From: Wolbachia endosymbiont of Diaphorina citri | Lineage (GTDB): Bacteria > Pseudomonadota > Alphaproteobacteria > Rickettsiales > Anaplasmataceae | Assembly: GCF_013096535.2 (NCBI RefSeq) | Contig: NZ_CP051265.2 | Coordinates: 868,001-932,000, forward strand | DNA length: 64,000 nt | Direction: 5' to 3' | Shown here: one piece after another, positions 38,264 to 47,204 of the stretch | Numbering within the stretch: the stretch's first letter is position 1 | How the letters are laid out: each line of letters opens with the position of its first letter | The notes under the pieces: generated by a model | Told to the model about the DNA's origin: nothing | Seen by the model: only the letters and a program-made list of their open reading frames with translations | The model's database searches: none | Translations under genes and position numbers: made by a program

Positions 38264-38569
38264 TTAATAATTAGGATTCCAGCTTTCATAGTAGTTTTTC
38301 ACCTTTTGATTTGGGTAGTATGCACCTTTCTTACCTGTTAAGTTAGGAGTTTTTCTTTTGTTATTATTAACTGGTACTTCATTATTAGTATAATGCAGCC
38401 ATATATGCCATTCTGGAGGAATTGTTGTGGGCTCAGAAACATTACCATGTATTACCCATCTTTTCCCTTTACTTGACTCATAGTAAGAATTTCCGTTTTC
38501 ATCCCTACCTATAAATTTACCTTTTCTCCTTAATAAGTTTGTTACTGCATTATAAATTTTAGATAACAT
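38264..38569 (-). CDS. NDUFA12-like complex I accessory subunit
   Basis: The 101-residue product matches the NDUFA12/B17.2 family. It has an N-terminal GKFIGRDENGNSYYES and the diagnostic RWVIHGNVSEPTTIPPEWHIWLHY, with a basic C-terminal tail. In alphaproteobacteria and mitochondria this is a supernumerary subunit of NADH:ubiquinone oxidoreductase. It precedes mlaD by 2 bases. Its presence agrees with the nuo genes elsewhere in the window. Confidence 0.93.
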   Translation of the reverse strand: MLSKIYNAVTNLLRRKGKFIGRDENGNSYYESSKGKRWVIHGNVSEPTTIPPEWHIWLHYTNNEVPVNNNKRKTPNLTGKKGAYYPNQKVKNYYESWNPNY

Positions 38570-38633
38570 AAAGGTATTAAAACAAAAAGTATTATATATA
38601 CTAATACTTTAACGATGTATTAACAACAGTTTA

Positions 38634-40082
38634 ATGCAATTACCAATTCTACAAGTTATTATACCAATAATTGCATCGATGTTCTGCTTTCTTACCAGGA
38701 AACATAGGGTGTCCTGGTTTATCTCTTTTTTTACAACGGCAGCTACTTTCTTTATTTCATTAACGTTGCTAGTGAAAACATACAATGGTGAAATTATAAC
38801 TTATTATCTTGGAGATTGGACTCCTCCATACGGAATAGAATTGAGAATCGACATATTGAACTCCTTGATTCTAACTTTGGTGAATTTTATAGCGCTGATT
38901 AGCGTGCTTTATAGCTTTTATATTAACGAAAAAGAAATTAGCAAAAACAAGATCACTGGTTTTTACTCTCTATTTCTACTGTGCTTAAGCGGACTACTCG
39001 GGATTCTAGTAACAAACGACATATTCAATCTTTATGTTTTTCTGGAAATTTCATCTCTTTCTTCTTATGTATTAGTTTCAATGGGAAGGGACAAAAAAGC
39101 CCTGATGGCAGCATTTGAATACCTCATTAGTGGTACTGTAGGAGCAACATTTTACTTGTTTGGCATCGGCCTTTTATACTCTATGACCGGAACGCTCAAC
39201 ATGTCTGACATGGCTGAAAGAATAGTACCATTATACGATAATAACATCATAAGACTTGGTACATTATTCATTTTTGTTGGTCTCTCAATCAAAATGGCAC
39301 TGTTTCCACTCAGTAGATGGCTGGTTAACGCATATAGTGAAGCACCTAGCTTCATTAGCGTATTCTTTTCAGGCACAGTGACAAAAGTGATGATATATGT
39401 TTTTATCAGAATCTTTTATACTGTTTTTCAGCAAAATTTTTTCTTACCACTGCATAATGTGATAATTATCCTCGCACTTTGCGCTATTGTATTTGGATCA
39501 ATATCTGCAATAATCGAAAAAGATATAAAAAGACTGTTTGCTCACTCCAGTATCAGTCAGATTGGCTATATAATTTTAATGCTGGGTTTAAATTCAAAAT
39601 CAGGTTTGTTTTCAGCAGTTCTCCACATAGTAAATCATAGCATGATAAAAACGTCTTTATTCATGGTTGCAGGGTGTATTTCTTATAAGGTTGGTATGAC
39701 AAAAATAGAAAATTTATCAGGACTAAAAAAGTCAATGCCCTATACAACACTCGCATTTACTCTACTTAGTTTAGCATTAATCGGTGTACCCTTGACAAAT
39801 GGCTTTGTAAGTAAGTGGTATATGATGCAAGCAATTCTTGAATCTCATGCATGGGTCTCTCTGATGGTTTTTGCTGTTAGCTCTTTTTTTGCATTAGTAT
39901 ACATTTGGAAAATGGTTGAGAAAATGTATTTTGAAAACAGTACAGCATCAAACGCTGGAATGACACTTAATGAGGTACCATTGCTTATGCTCTTTTGTCT
40001 ATTATTTATGGCAATTTTAACGGTAATAACTGGGATATATAGCAGTCCAATTCGGTTGGTAATTAATAAATTTGCTTTTTGA
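38634..40082 (+). CDS. mrpD: Monovalent cation/H+ antiporter subunit D (MrpD/MnhD-type)
   Basis: The polytopic 482-residue protein belongs to the proton-conducting NuoM/N-MrpD family. It has about 14 helices and the core segments FNLYVFLEISSLSSYVLVS (membrane Glu), SIKMALFPLSRWLVNAYSEAPS (Lys) and KDIKRLFAHSSISQIGYI. The Mrp-type sequence SRWLVNAYSEAP, in place of the HxWLPDAH of NuoL/M, places it with MrpD. The rest of the mrp cluster is not adjacent, so the partners lie elsewhere. Confidence 0.85.
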   Translation: MQLPILQVIIPIIASMFCFLTRKHRVSWFISFFTTAATFFISLTLLVKTYNGEIITYYLGDWTPPYGIELRIDILNSLILTLVNFIALISVLYSFYINEKEISKNKITGFYSLFLLCLSGLLGILVTNDIFNLYVFLEISSLSSYVLVSMGRDKKALMAAFEYLISGTVGATFYLFGIGLLYSMTGTLNMSDMAERIVPLYDNNIIRLGTLFIFVGLSIKMALFPLSRWLVNAYSEAPSFISVFFSGTVTKVMIYVFIRIFYTVFQQNFFLPLHNVIIILALCAIVFGSISAIIEKDIKRLFAHSSISQIGYIILMLGLNSKSGLFSAVLHIVNHSMIKTSLFMVAGCISYKVGMTKIENLSGLKKSMPYTTLAFTLLSLALIGVPLTNGFVSKWYMMQAILESHAWVSLMVFAVSSFFALVYIWKMVEKMYFENSTASNAGMTLNEVPLLMLFCLLFMAILTVITGIYSSPIRLVINKFAF

Positions 40083-40127
40083 TTTTCTTATGTTTTATTG
40101 TATCTCAAAGTCTGTAAAGTTTTCGCT

Positions 40128-41231
40128 GTGGATAAGCTGAAGAAAATTCACTTATTATTAGTCATTAACGTAATAGCTCTGTTTTGCGTTGGCATTGTTG
40201 TGCAATATTCTTCTGCTGGAGGAAAGTGGGCTCCATTTGCAATTCACCAATTGGTCATATTCTCTTTCTTCCTTTTGCTTGCTATAGCTATGTCATTTAT
40301 AGAGATAGATTTTTATTTGAAGCACGCTTATTTTTTTTACATAGCAGCAGTAATTGCGCTGTTAGCAGTAAATTTTTTTGGCTCGCATATAATGGGTGCA
40401 ACGAGATGGATAAGAATTGGGTCAATTAGTTTACAACCATCAGAATTTGTAAAAGTGGGCTTAATACTTGCACTTGCTCGTTATTTTAATAAACAAAGTG
40501 TGTATAAAATGATGAAATTTCAAAGTTTATTTAAGCCACTTATAATTATTTTCTTACCTGTATTCCTTGTATTGAAGCAACCTAATTTAGGAACAGCTGT
40601 AATAATATTGTTTATAGGAGCATCAATTATATTCACAGCAATAATGGAGAGACCTCATTTAATAATTTTTGGAACGCTTGGTATTTTCGCAATACCAGCT
40701 ATTTGGCCTTTTTTGCGCCCTTATCACAAGCAAAGGATATTATCATTTTTGGATTCATCAGTAGATCCACTTGGAATAGGTTATAATGCACAGCAATCTC
40801 AAATAGCTATTGGTTCAGGAGGTTTGTTTGGTAAGGGATTTGTTAATGGGAGTCAAACTCAACTTGGATTTTTGCCAGAGAAACGCACAGATTTTGCTTT
40901 TGCGGTACTTAGTGAGGAATGGGGGTTCTTAGGCAGCATGGCTTTGATTTTACTCTATACCACATTGCTTGCTATAATATTCTCCATTGCTTACAGGTCA
41001 AAAAATTACTTTTCTAAGTTAATATCTATCGGGGTTTTCGCCTTTTTTGGTGCTCATTTCTTTATAAACATTGGAATGACAATAGGCCTATTACCTATAA
41101 TAGGTGACCCACTTCCATTTCTATCCTATGGCGGAAGCACAACTGCTGCGAGCTTAATATGTATAGGATTGCTACTTAGTTCCGTGGCATCTACAAAGAA
41201 CTTAAAGCTAAGTTTCCGATTTCACCCATAG
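40128..41231 (+). CDS. rodA: RodA/FtsW (SEDS) peptidoglycan polymerase, RodA-type
   Basis: SEDS proteins polymerise lipid II glycan strands with a class B PBP. The polytopic product carries YSSAGGKWAPF, GATRWIRIGSISLQPSEFVKVGLILALARY, FLPEKRTDFAFAVLSEEWGF (with the catalytic-loop Asp) and GLLPIIGDPLPFLSYGGSTT. RodA is favoured over FtsW by overall length and the ISLQPSEFVKV form. A GTG at 40128 gives MDKLKKIHLLLV; a TTG at 40098 would add ten residues. It follows mrpD by 45 bases. Together with dapF it implies retained lipid II-based wall metabolism. Confidence 0.88.
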   Translation: MDKLKKIHLLLVINVIALFCVGIVVQYSSAGGKWAPFAIHQLVIFSFFLLLAIAMSFIEIDFYLKHAYFFYIAAVIALLAVNFFGSHIMGATRWIRIGSISLQPSEFVKVGLILALARYFNKQSVYKMMKFQSLFKPLIIIFLPVFLVLKQPNLGTAVIILFIGASIIFTAIMERPHLIIFGTLGIFAIPAIWPFLRPYHKQRILSFLDSSVDPLGIGYNAQQSQIAIGSGGLFGKGFVNGSQTQLGFLPEKRTDFAFAVLSEEWGFLGSMALILLYTTLLAIIFSIAYRSKNYFSKLISIGVFAFFGAHFFINIGMTIGLLPIIGDPLPFLSYGGSTTAASLICIGLLLSSVASTKNLKLSFRFHP

Positions 41232-41274
41232 AAAGAGCTTAGACAACCATCACTCTGCTAATGGTTAACGTTCT

Positions 41275-42516
41275 TCAATGAGAATCCCATTTTACGGTGC
41301 TTAAATCTATTCCTTCTTGTACCATTTCCAAAAGTGGGCTCATCTCTCTTAGCCGTCCAACATTTTTAGTAACAAGATCTGCTGCGTATAGAACTTCATC
41401 TTTAGTTGTAAATCGGCCAAGGCCAAATCTAATTGATGAATGCTCAAGATCGTGGCCATTGTTTAGTGATCTTATAACATAAGAAGGCTCAAGGGATGCA
41501 GATGTGCATGCAGAACCAGAGCTTACTGCTAAATCCTTGATTGCCATGATAAGAGACTCACCCTCAACATAAGGAAAACTTAAGTTAAGGTTACCTGGAA
41601 TCCTATTTTCGTAGTCACCATTTAAAACAACATCAGGAAATGCCTCTTTTATTTTGTTGTACAAAACATCTCTCAACTCTTCTAATTTGCTTGCTTCTAT
41701 TTCCATTTCTTTTTTAGCGATACGTGCTGCTTCACCAAAACCAACTGCAAGGGGAGTAGGAACTGTTCCAGAGCGCATGCCTCTCTCCTGTCCACCACCA
41801 CTAATTAGTGGCGTCAACCTAACACGAGGATTTTTTCTACGGACATATAATGCGCCTATTCCCATAGGTCCATAAATTTTATGGCTAGAAAGGCTCATAA
41901 GATCAATGTTCATTTCATTTACGTCTATTGGAACTTTTCCAAAGCTTTGGGCAGCGTCTGTATGAAAAAATATATTATGCTTTCTACACATTGCACCAAT
42001 TTCTTTGACAGGTTGCATTACTCCGATTTCATTATTTGCCATCATCACTGAAATCAGAATTGTTTTATCAGTGATTGCCTTCTCAAGTTTCAACAAATCT
42101 ATAATTCCGTTTTGCTTAACGGACAAATATGTAACTTTAAAGCCTTCATTTTCCAGATGTCGACAAGAATCTAAAACGCACTTATGCTCCGTGCAGACAG
42201 TTATTATATGATTTCCCTTATTCTTATAAAAATGAGCAACACCTTTGATAGCCATGTTATTTGATTCGGTTGCACCCGAGGTAAAGACGATTTCTTTGCT
42301 GTCTGCATTCACTAAATCAGCAATGTGCTTCCTTGCTTTTTCTACTGCTTCCTCAGCTGTCCAACCAAATGAATGGCTACGAGAGTGTGCATTACTAAAC
42401 TCACCAAAATAAGGTATCATCACCTCCAAAACACGAGGATCTACTTTAGTAGTAGATTGATAATCGAGAAATATTGGTAATTTTATTTTAGCATTGCGTA
42501 TTTTTTCCACATTCAT
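41275..42516 (-). CDS. iscS: Cysteine desulfurase IscS
   Basis: IscS mobilises sulfur from cysteine for Fe-S cluster and tRNA thiolation pathways. It is a class V aminotransferase fold: [19 protein letters not shown] at the start, [27 protein letters not shown], the PLP lysine in [10 protein letters not shown] and the catalytic cysteine in [17 protein letters not shown]. The 413-residue length is standard. The other isc genes are not next to it. The gene is intact, with an AT-rich gap carrying a short palindrome upstream. Confidence 0.96.
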   Translation of the reverse strand: MNVEKIRNAKIKLPIFLDYQSTTKVDPRVLEVMIPYFGEFSNAHSRSHSFGWTAEEAVEKARKHIADLVNADSKEIVFTSGATESNNMAIKGVAHFYKNKGNHIITVCTEHKCVLDSCRHLENEGFKVTYLSVKQNGIIDLLKLEKAITDKTILISVMMANNEIGVMQPVKEIGAMCRKHNIFFHTDAAQSFGKVPIDVNEMNIDLMSLSSHKIYGPMGIGALYVRRKNPRVRLTPLISGGGQERGMRSGTVPTPLAVGFGEAARIAKKEMEIEASKLEELRDVLYNKIKEAFPDVVLNGDYENRIPGNLNLSFPYVEGESLIMAIKDLAVSSGSACTSASLEPSYVIRSLNNGHDLEHSSIRFGLGRFTTKDEVLYAADLVTKNVGRLREMSPLLEMVQEGIDLSTVKWDSH

Positions 42517-42656
42517 AGTCAGATTCCAGCATAGAAGTTACTACATTTAGTAGCACTAAGGCTTAATTTTTTCAAGATATAATCTTGCCTAAACGAAAGT
42601 TGTCAGCGCTCTCTCCTACGTTATTCCAGTGCCCCTGTAATGTCATTCCCTATGGT

Positions 42657-42671
42657 CAGTGTTTGACACTG
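42657..42671. repeat. CAGTG-family palindrome
   Basis: CAGTGT (42657-42662) is inverted as ACACTG (42666-42671) around TTG, within a short block of TGTCATTCC-like words that also occurs at 46590-46770. The rest of the 42517-42687 gap shows no gene. Confidence 0.45.
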
Positions 42672-42687
42672 GTAGGTCGAATACGCG

Positions 42688-43245
42688 CTAGGCAAACCTA
42701 GCAGCGCTAGCAGCTTCTTGACGCCCATCCATTAAGACTGCTACTCCATCAACTTTAGTACTGGGCTTTAACATCATATATGTAGCACCACCAACTGCTA
42801 GTGCTACTGCTATAACTGCAACCACTGCTATAGCTATAGGTATTGCAATTGTTTCAGTTGCAAAAAGTACCGCTGCTATAGCAGTGCCTAATAATGCAGT
42901 TTTTACAGCGGTAGCAATCCCTTTATTAAATGCTTTCACAAAAGAACGTCCTCCTGCCTTTAATAGAACTTCTACGTTTTGACCCTTGGCATAATCTAAA
43001 GGGGTCATTCCATGTGTATTTACTGCATTAACATTTGCTCCTTTTTCGAGTAAAACATCTACTGTCTCTTTGTGACAATAAGAAACAGCATAATGTAAAG
43101 GAGTTCCATACAAATGTTGCGCATCAACATTTGCTCCTGCTTGGAGTAAAACCTCTACTATCTCTTTGTGATCTTTATGAACAGCATTGTGTAATGGGGT
43201 AAACCCATGTTCATTCCTTTCATCAATTTTAATTCCTTCGATCAA
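42688..43245 (-). pseudogene. 3' part of an ankyrin gene cut by an IS110 element
   Basis: The 185-codon frame encodes three ankyrin units (FTPLHNAVHKDHKEIVEVLL, TPLHYAVSYCHKETVDVLL, MTPLDYAKGQNVEVLL). A long Ala/Val/Ile-rich hydrophobic region (about 112-157) and a short tail follow. There is no natural start: the frame opens at a TTG directly after an in-frame TAG. The IS110 element lies just upstream and another ankyrin fragment (44513-45007) in the same orientation lies beyond it. The two are best read as halves of one gene for a membrane-anchored ankyrin protein. The fragment may not be expressed. Confidence 0.65.
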
Positions 43246-43392
43246 CTATGTTTTTTGAATTTAGTCTCATTACAACTCTTGTTTATAATTTTGCATTCTT
43301 ATTCAATTAAAAAATGTATTTTTGGCAATAAAAATCCTAGTTTATTACGGAAAGAAATTTATACCAAACAACTACCACTGCTTAGATCTTGT

Positions 43393-43459
43393 GGTTAACG
43401 AATATGTGCATAAGTACTTAAAGTGTGTGGTGACGTACTTACACACATATTCGTTAACC
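43393..43459. other. 16-bp perfect stem-loop downstream of IS110 transposase
   Basis: GGTTAACGAATATGTG (43393-43408) and CACATATTCGTTAACC (43444-43459) are exact inverse complements around a 35-base loop. The structure begins 20 bases after the transposase stop. It could be a terminator, a sub-terminal end structure or part of an IS-encoded RNA. No U-tract is evident. Confidence 0.7.
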
Positions 43460-43478
43460 TATTTTCTATGCAGATTTT

Positions 43479-44423
43479 TTAATTCATATTGACTGCTTCT
43501 TTAAGCCTTGCATTAGCAATCACTATAATTTTTCGCATTAGAGCTGTTATAGCTACCATCTTCTTTTTACCTCTACCAATGAGATCAGAGTAAAAAACAC
43601 CAAGTGAAGATTTAGACCTTGCAGCAGTCATCGCAGCTGTAAAAAGCTTTGCACGAACATTGCTTCTACCACCTGTTATACTTCGGTAACCAATAGATTT
43701 TCCACTTTCTTTTGGATGAGGGGCAACTCCAGCAAGACTAGCAACTTCTTTTTTGTTTAAGTAGCCAAGTTCTGGCATCAAGCATACAAAATCTTGAGAT
43801 AACTTTTTACCTATTCCTGGTACTGTTTTAAGGATTTTTTGGCGTTTTTGTAACTCTATACTTTCATCAATAATTTTTTGTATAGCATTATTGAGCTCAT
43901 TTATCTGACTGTTAAAAAAGTCGATGGTTTTTTGGCAACTTTCTTTTATATAGTCATTTTCAGGTGCTTTCAGTCTACATTTCTCTTGAGCTCTCATTTG
44001 CGTAATGTCATCACGACGTTGACAGAATGCAACTAAGGCTGTTTGTTCTTTTGACATAGGCACAAATGGAGATAGGGTACTATAACGTTCAAATCCATAT
44101 TGAGCAAGGGCTCTTGCATCTGATTGATCAGACTTTGCTAAAGTTCCATGAGATAGGATAAAGCTTTTTACTTTACGAGTATTAGCTCGATGTACAGCAA
44201 CATTTTTATCAACAAGAAAATGTGCTAAACCAAGCTCATATTTTCCTGTATTTTCCAAAGTTACAAAAGAATTAGGTAGAATATTTGAAAAATTTTGAAA
44301 CAATTGTTGCCAACCAGCAGTATCATTATCAAACTTGATAGTGTTCTTTTGGTTGTGCACTGCAGCAACATTTTTAAATTTTCCGATATCGATGCCAATA
44401 AAATTTTGATAAGATATAATCAT
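43479..44423 (-). CDS. IS110-family transposase (DEDD recombinase)
   Basis: The 314-residue protein has the RuvC-like DEDD domain with Asp12 (FIGIDIGKFKN), Glu57 (VTLENTGKYEL), Asp99 and Asp102 (KSDQSDARALAQY). A helical linker and the C-terminal Transposase_20 domain follow (LKTVPGIGKKLS; SLAGVAPHPKESGKSIGYR; the serine region RSNVRAKLFTAAMTAARS). IS110 recombinases are guided by an element-encoded bridge RNA. All catalytic residues are present and the frame is intact, so the enzyme may be active. Confidence 0.93.
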   Translation of the reverse strand: MIISYQNFIGIDIGKFKNVAAVHNQKNTIKFDNDTAGWQQLFQNFSNILPNSFVTLENTGKYELGLAHFLVDKNVAVHRANTRKVKSFILSHGTLAKSDQSDARALAQYGFERYSTLSPFVPMSKEQTALVAFCQRRDDITQMRAQEKCRLKAPENDYIKESCQKTIDFFNSQINELNNAIQKIIDESIELQKRQKILKTVPGIGKKLSQDFVCLMPELGYLNKKEVASLAGVAPHPKESGKSIGYRSITGGRSNVRAKLFTAAMTAARSKSSLGVFYSDLIGRGKKKMVAITALMRKIIVIANARLKEAVNMN

Positions 44424-44620
44424 AATAACCTCGATAGTTTAATTAATTTAAGATTGTAAACGGACGCATACATATGTTCCATGCAACTATTCAAACGTAT
44501 CGAGGGATAGGGCTAGTGTACCTTGATCGAAGCGGTTGTAATACCAATCTTTAGTCGGTCGCACACGCCCGTGATAGCCCTATTCCTATAGTGAGTAGGG
44601 TTATCTTTCCCTCTTGTTTT
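44424..44620 (-). ncRNA. Candidate IS110 guide (bridge) RNA region
   Basis: The DNA directly upstream of the IS110 transposase start is rich in short inverted repeats. There is an 8-bp stem with a 7-base loop at 44578-44600 (CCCTATTC/GAGTAGGG with one G-T pair), and the CCTCGATA/TATCGAGG pair at 44430-44437/44499-44506. In characterised IS110-group elements the bridge RNA is transcribed from this non-coding end. Position and structure fit, but no conserved sequence is verified. The assignment is an inference. Confidence 0.3.
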
Positions 44621-45007
44621 TTTTATATCATATTTTTGACTTACAATCTTTAATAGAGCTTCTACTGTTCCTATATGGCCATGTTTAGCTGCTAAATTTA
44701 ATACAGGAGTCCAACCTTTTCTACTCTTATCGCTAATGTTTGATCCTGATGATATTAGAGCATCCAACACATTTGCATAGCCTGCCTCAGCAGCTATCCT
44801 TGATAACGTAAACTTTAAATATTTAGGATGATCTGAGGTAAATTCATGATTTATATCGAATTTCTCATCAATCCACTCTTTATGTAAATCTTGATCCTGC
44901 CTCTCTAGTTCTTCTTGTATTTTCTCAATTATGTTATCTTTATTAAAATCTTGCTTATCGTTAATTACATTCAATACTTTTTTCAGTGTTTCATATCCTT
45001 TTGCCAT
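44513..45007 (-). pseudogene. 5' part of the IS110-split ankyrin gene
   Basis: The frame starts at ATG 45007 and encodes a helical N-terminus and ankyrin-like units (LSRIAAEAGYANVLDALI, WTPVLNLAAKHGHIGTVEALL). Its last 25 or so codons read through likely IS110 end sequence (NRAITGVCDRLKIG), so the natural C-terminus is lost. The probable continuation is the 42688-43245 fragment on the other side of the element. The gap 45008-45183 contains no gene. Confidence 0.6.
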
Positions 45008-45183
45008 AACTTTACCTTTAAACTAGAGTAAAATATCTAACTATCACATATTATACTAGAAAAGCAATATTTATTTTAAATGAGCTTATAATCGAAATTG
45101 TGGGTAGCAAATTATTGCCTCTTGAATCACAATGTTCGTATAGCTGCAACCCTGAAGCTACTATCTCTCATCCACTGAAGGTA

Positions 45184-46560
45184 TTACACAGTGCTGTCTA
45201 CTTGATCGTCGTGGCGGGTTTCTGGGAACATTAAAATTTCATACTCAAAATCGCTGAGCCATATTGCTTGATGCGGCAGAAAAACCTTGCCGGATTCTAT
45301 TATCGGAACAATCTGGTGGAATCGAGCGATTTTACTGTTATGCGGCACTATCTCAATAACAGGTATTGTCTTTAGCTCTTGAATCAATTGTTGACCGCTT
45401 GTTTTTGCTTCGATTAAAATTGCGTGTGGCTTCCACCTTGCAGCTAGTGATAGAACTTGTTCTTTAAGTTTTGGATACTCAAGCTTCGCACGGTATACAT
45501 CGAGTAAATAAAACTTATTATTCACCTTTGTCCAGGTGGTGCAGACACTAAAGCCGCTAGAATCGTTTTTTGAAACTGCAGTATCCCAGCTCTGAGTTAT
45601 ATGTAAGAGATTGTCAGGAAAATTTCTATAGCGTTTCAACCATTCTTGCTTAATTATACCACTTGAAAGTGGCAGAGGATTTTGTTGATATTGAGCAGCA
45701 AAAGCGTAACTCCCAAGTTCAGCCTTTATCATTTCAATTTCTCCTCCATCTAGGGGATATAGCAGCTGACCTTCCTTTTTTAAGTATAAAATCCTTGAAG
45801 ATGTAGCGCCTGTTGAGCTTTTGCACTCATTTGTAGTTACTTGAATAATAGGAACAGGAGAAGGGAGAATTGATCTTTTGATTGAATAGATAATTTCCTT
45901 ATTTTCAGAGATCATTGGCAAACAAATATGATGCCATATATTTCTTGGTTTGGAGAGAAGATGCGCAGTCAAATCCTCTTGATGTAGTCTGTGCATTACA
46001 ACAACGATAACTCCTTTTTTCCTATCATTGAGCCTGGTTATTAGAGTCTGATCGAACCAGTTTGTGGCACGTTTTCTAAACGTCTCGCTCAAAGCTTGAG
46101 AGGAACTCAGTGGATCATCCACGACGATAAAATCTCCACCTTCACCAGTCAGTGTTCCACCAACAGATGTTGCAATCCTACATCCTCTCTGCACTGTTTG
46201 AAATTTATATTTAGTGTTCTGGTCTTTGCATAGTTCTACCTCTGGAAATAGCACTCTATACCAACTAGACTGCATCACGCACCTGGTGTCAAGCGAATGC
46301 TTTTCGCTAAGCCGCTGAGAATAGCTTGCAACTATTATTCTTGCGGTTGGCTGATTACCAAGTATCCATGCGGGCCATGCAACACTCACGCACATAGACT
46401 TCATCGAGCGCGGAGGCATATTGAATATTATTCGCTTCACTTCACCAGTGCTTGCTGCTTCAAGCCTGTCTGCTATAATTTTTATATACTGATAATTGTT
46501 ATACTCACATCCCGGCATCACCGTTTGAAAGCATAGTTCGATAAATTTTAAAAAGTTCAT
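45184..46560 (-). CDS. Phage terminase large subunit, orphan and probably truncated
   Basis: This is a TerL of the type found in Wolbachia WO prophages. The ATPase Walker A is MPPRSMKS (residues 48-55), Walker B is GGDFIVVDDP, and a coupling SYSQ motif is present. The nuclease half includes SWDTAVSKNDSSGFSV (Asp), ILIEAKTSGQQLIQEL (Glu) and the final HDDQVDSTV. The protein stops right at the last nuclease aspartate region, where related enzymes usually continue, so the 3' end is probably cut. No portal, capsid or tail genes accompany it; it is a stranded prophage relic. Confidence 0.88.
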   Translation of the reverse strand: MNFLKFIELCFQTVMPGCEYNNYQYIKIIADRLEAASTGEVKRIIFNMPPRSMKSMCVSVAWPAWILGNQPTARIIVASYSQRLSEKHSLDTRCVMQSSWYRVLFPEVELCKDQNTKYKFQTVQRGCRIATSVGGTLTGEGGDFIVVDDPLSSSQALSETFRKRATNWFDQTLITRLNDRKKGVIVVVMHRLHQEDLTAHLLSKPRNIWHHICLPMISENKEIIYSIKRSILPSPVPIIQVTTNECKSSTGATSSRILYLKKEGQLLYPLDGGEIEMIKAELGSYAFAAQYQQNPLPLSSGIIKQEWLKRYRNFPDNLLHITQSWDTAVSKNDSSGFSVCTTWTKVNNKFYLLDVYRAKLEYPKLKEQVLSLAARWKPHAILIEAKTSGQQLIQELKTIPVIEIVPHNSKIARFHQIVPIIESGKVFLPHQAIWLSDFEYEILMFPETRHDDQVDSTV

Positions 46561-46589
46561 GTTAGTCTCCTATAGTGTTAGTGGAATTT

Positions 46590-46835
46590 ACTTTATGGTG
46601 GTGTCAGCCTCTTTGGTGTCATATCAGCGTCCTTTTTCTTGTCATCCAAGTAGCCCTTTCCTTGTCATTCCAGTGCTTGACACTGGTTCACCTTATGATG
46701 GTGTTATTCAAGTAGCCTCTATCCAAGGGCCCCTTTGGTGTCATCCGAGTAGCTGACACTGGTTTCTTACCAACAAAACCTAGCATAACTTTTGTGCTCA
46801 AAAGATTTCTGGATTCCAGCATCAAGTGCTGGCCT
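46590..46835. repeat. Degenerate repeat block with CAGTG palindromes
   Basis: Short words such as GTGTCAT, CAAGTAGCC, CACTGGTT and TTATGGTGGTG recur imperfectly through this gene-free block. Two palindromes stand out: CCAGTG/CACTGG at 46670-46675/46681-46686 and CCAGCA/TGCTGG at 46816-46821/46827-46832. The family is shared with 33435-33530 and 42657-42671. From 46836 to 47204 I see only AT-rich non-coding sequence. Confidence 0.5.
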
Positions 46836-47204
46836 GAAGCTTTAGTTACAAGTATTAAGAAATTCACCAAATGAAGAAAAAAGGCAAAAGAATCCCCGTA
46901 TAACGAGTTTTGACCCTATAATAATGTAAATTGGCATTGTAATAATGTGCTAACGCTTATTTAAAGCGCATTTTGGCTGAATGTAGAAAAAATAAAAAAG
47001 ACATGCAGCCGCTATAATTTTATGTAATCTGCCAATATATACCTGAGTTTTTTACTGAATTTTGTTGTTAAATCTGCAGAGATTAAAAACAAGGATAAAT
47101 ACTCTTATTGATATGATAAGGGAGTTGGGGAAATTTGTAAAGTAATCTTTTTCGTTTGTATTCCCTTATGCTTGAGATAACTCCATGTAGGTTCATGTTA
47201 CTCT

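Larger units (their letters stand above)
43236..44532 (-). mobile_element. IS110-family element (boundaries approximate)
   Basis: The element carries an intact IS110-type transposase with structured non-coding flanks. A 10-bp perfect inverted repeat, CTTCGATCAA at 43236-43245 and TTGATCGAAG at 44523-44532, brackets the region, and CCTCGATA/TATCGAGG occur at 44430-44437/44499-44506. IS110 elements lack classic terminal repeats and target duplications, so the exact ends cannot be fixed from one copy. The left flank could extend to about 44620. Confidence 0.5.

Noticed and set aside
45184..46560. Active WO prophage
   Set aside because: Only one phage gene is present and it appears truncated; no portal, capsid, tail or integrase genes are in the window.
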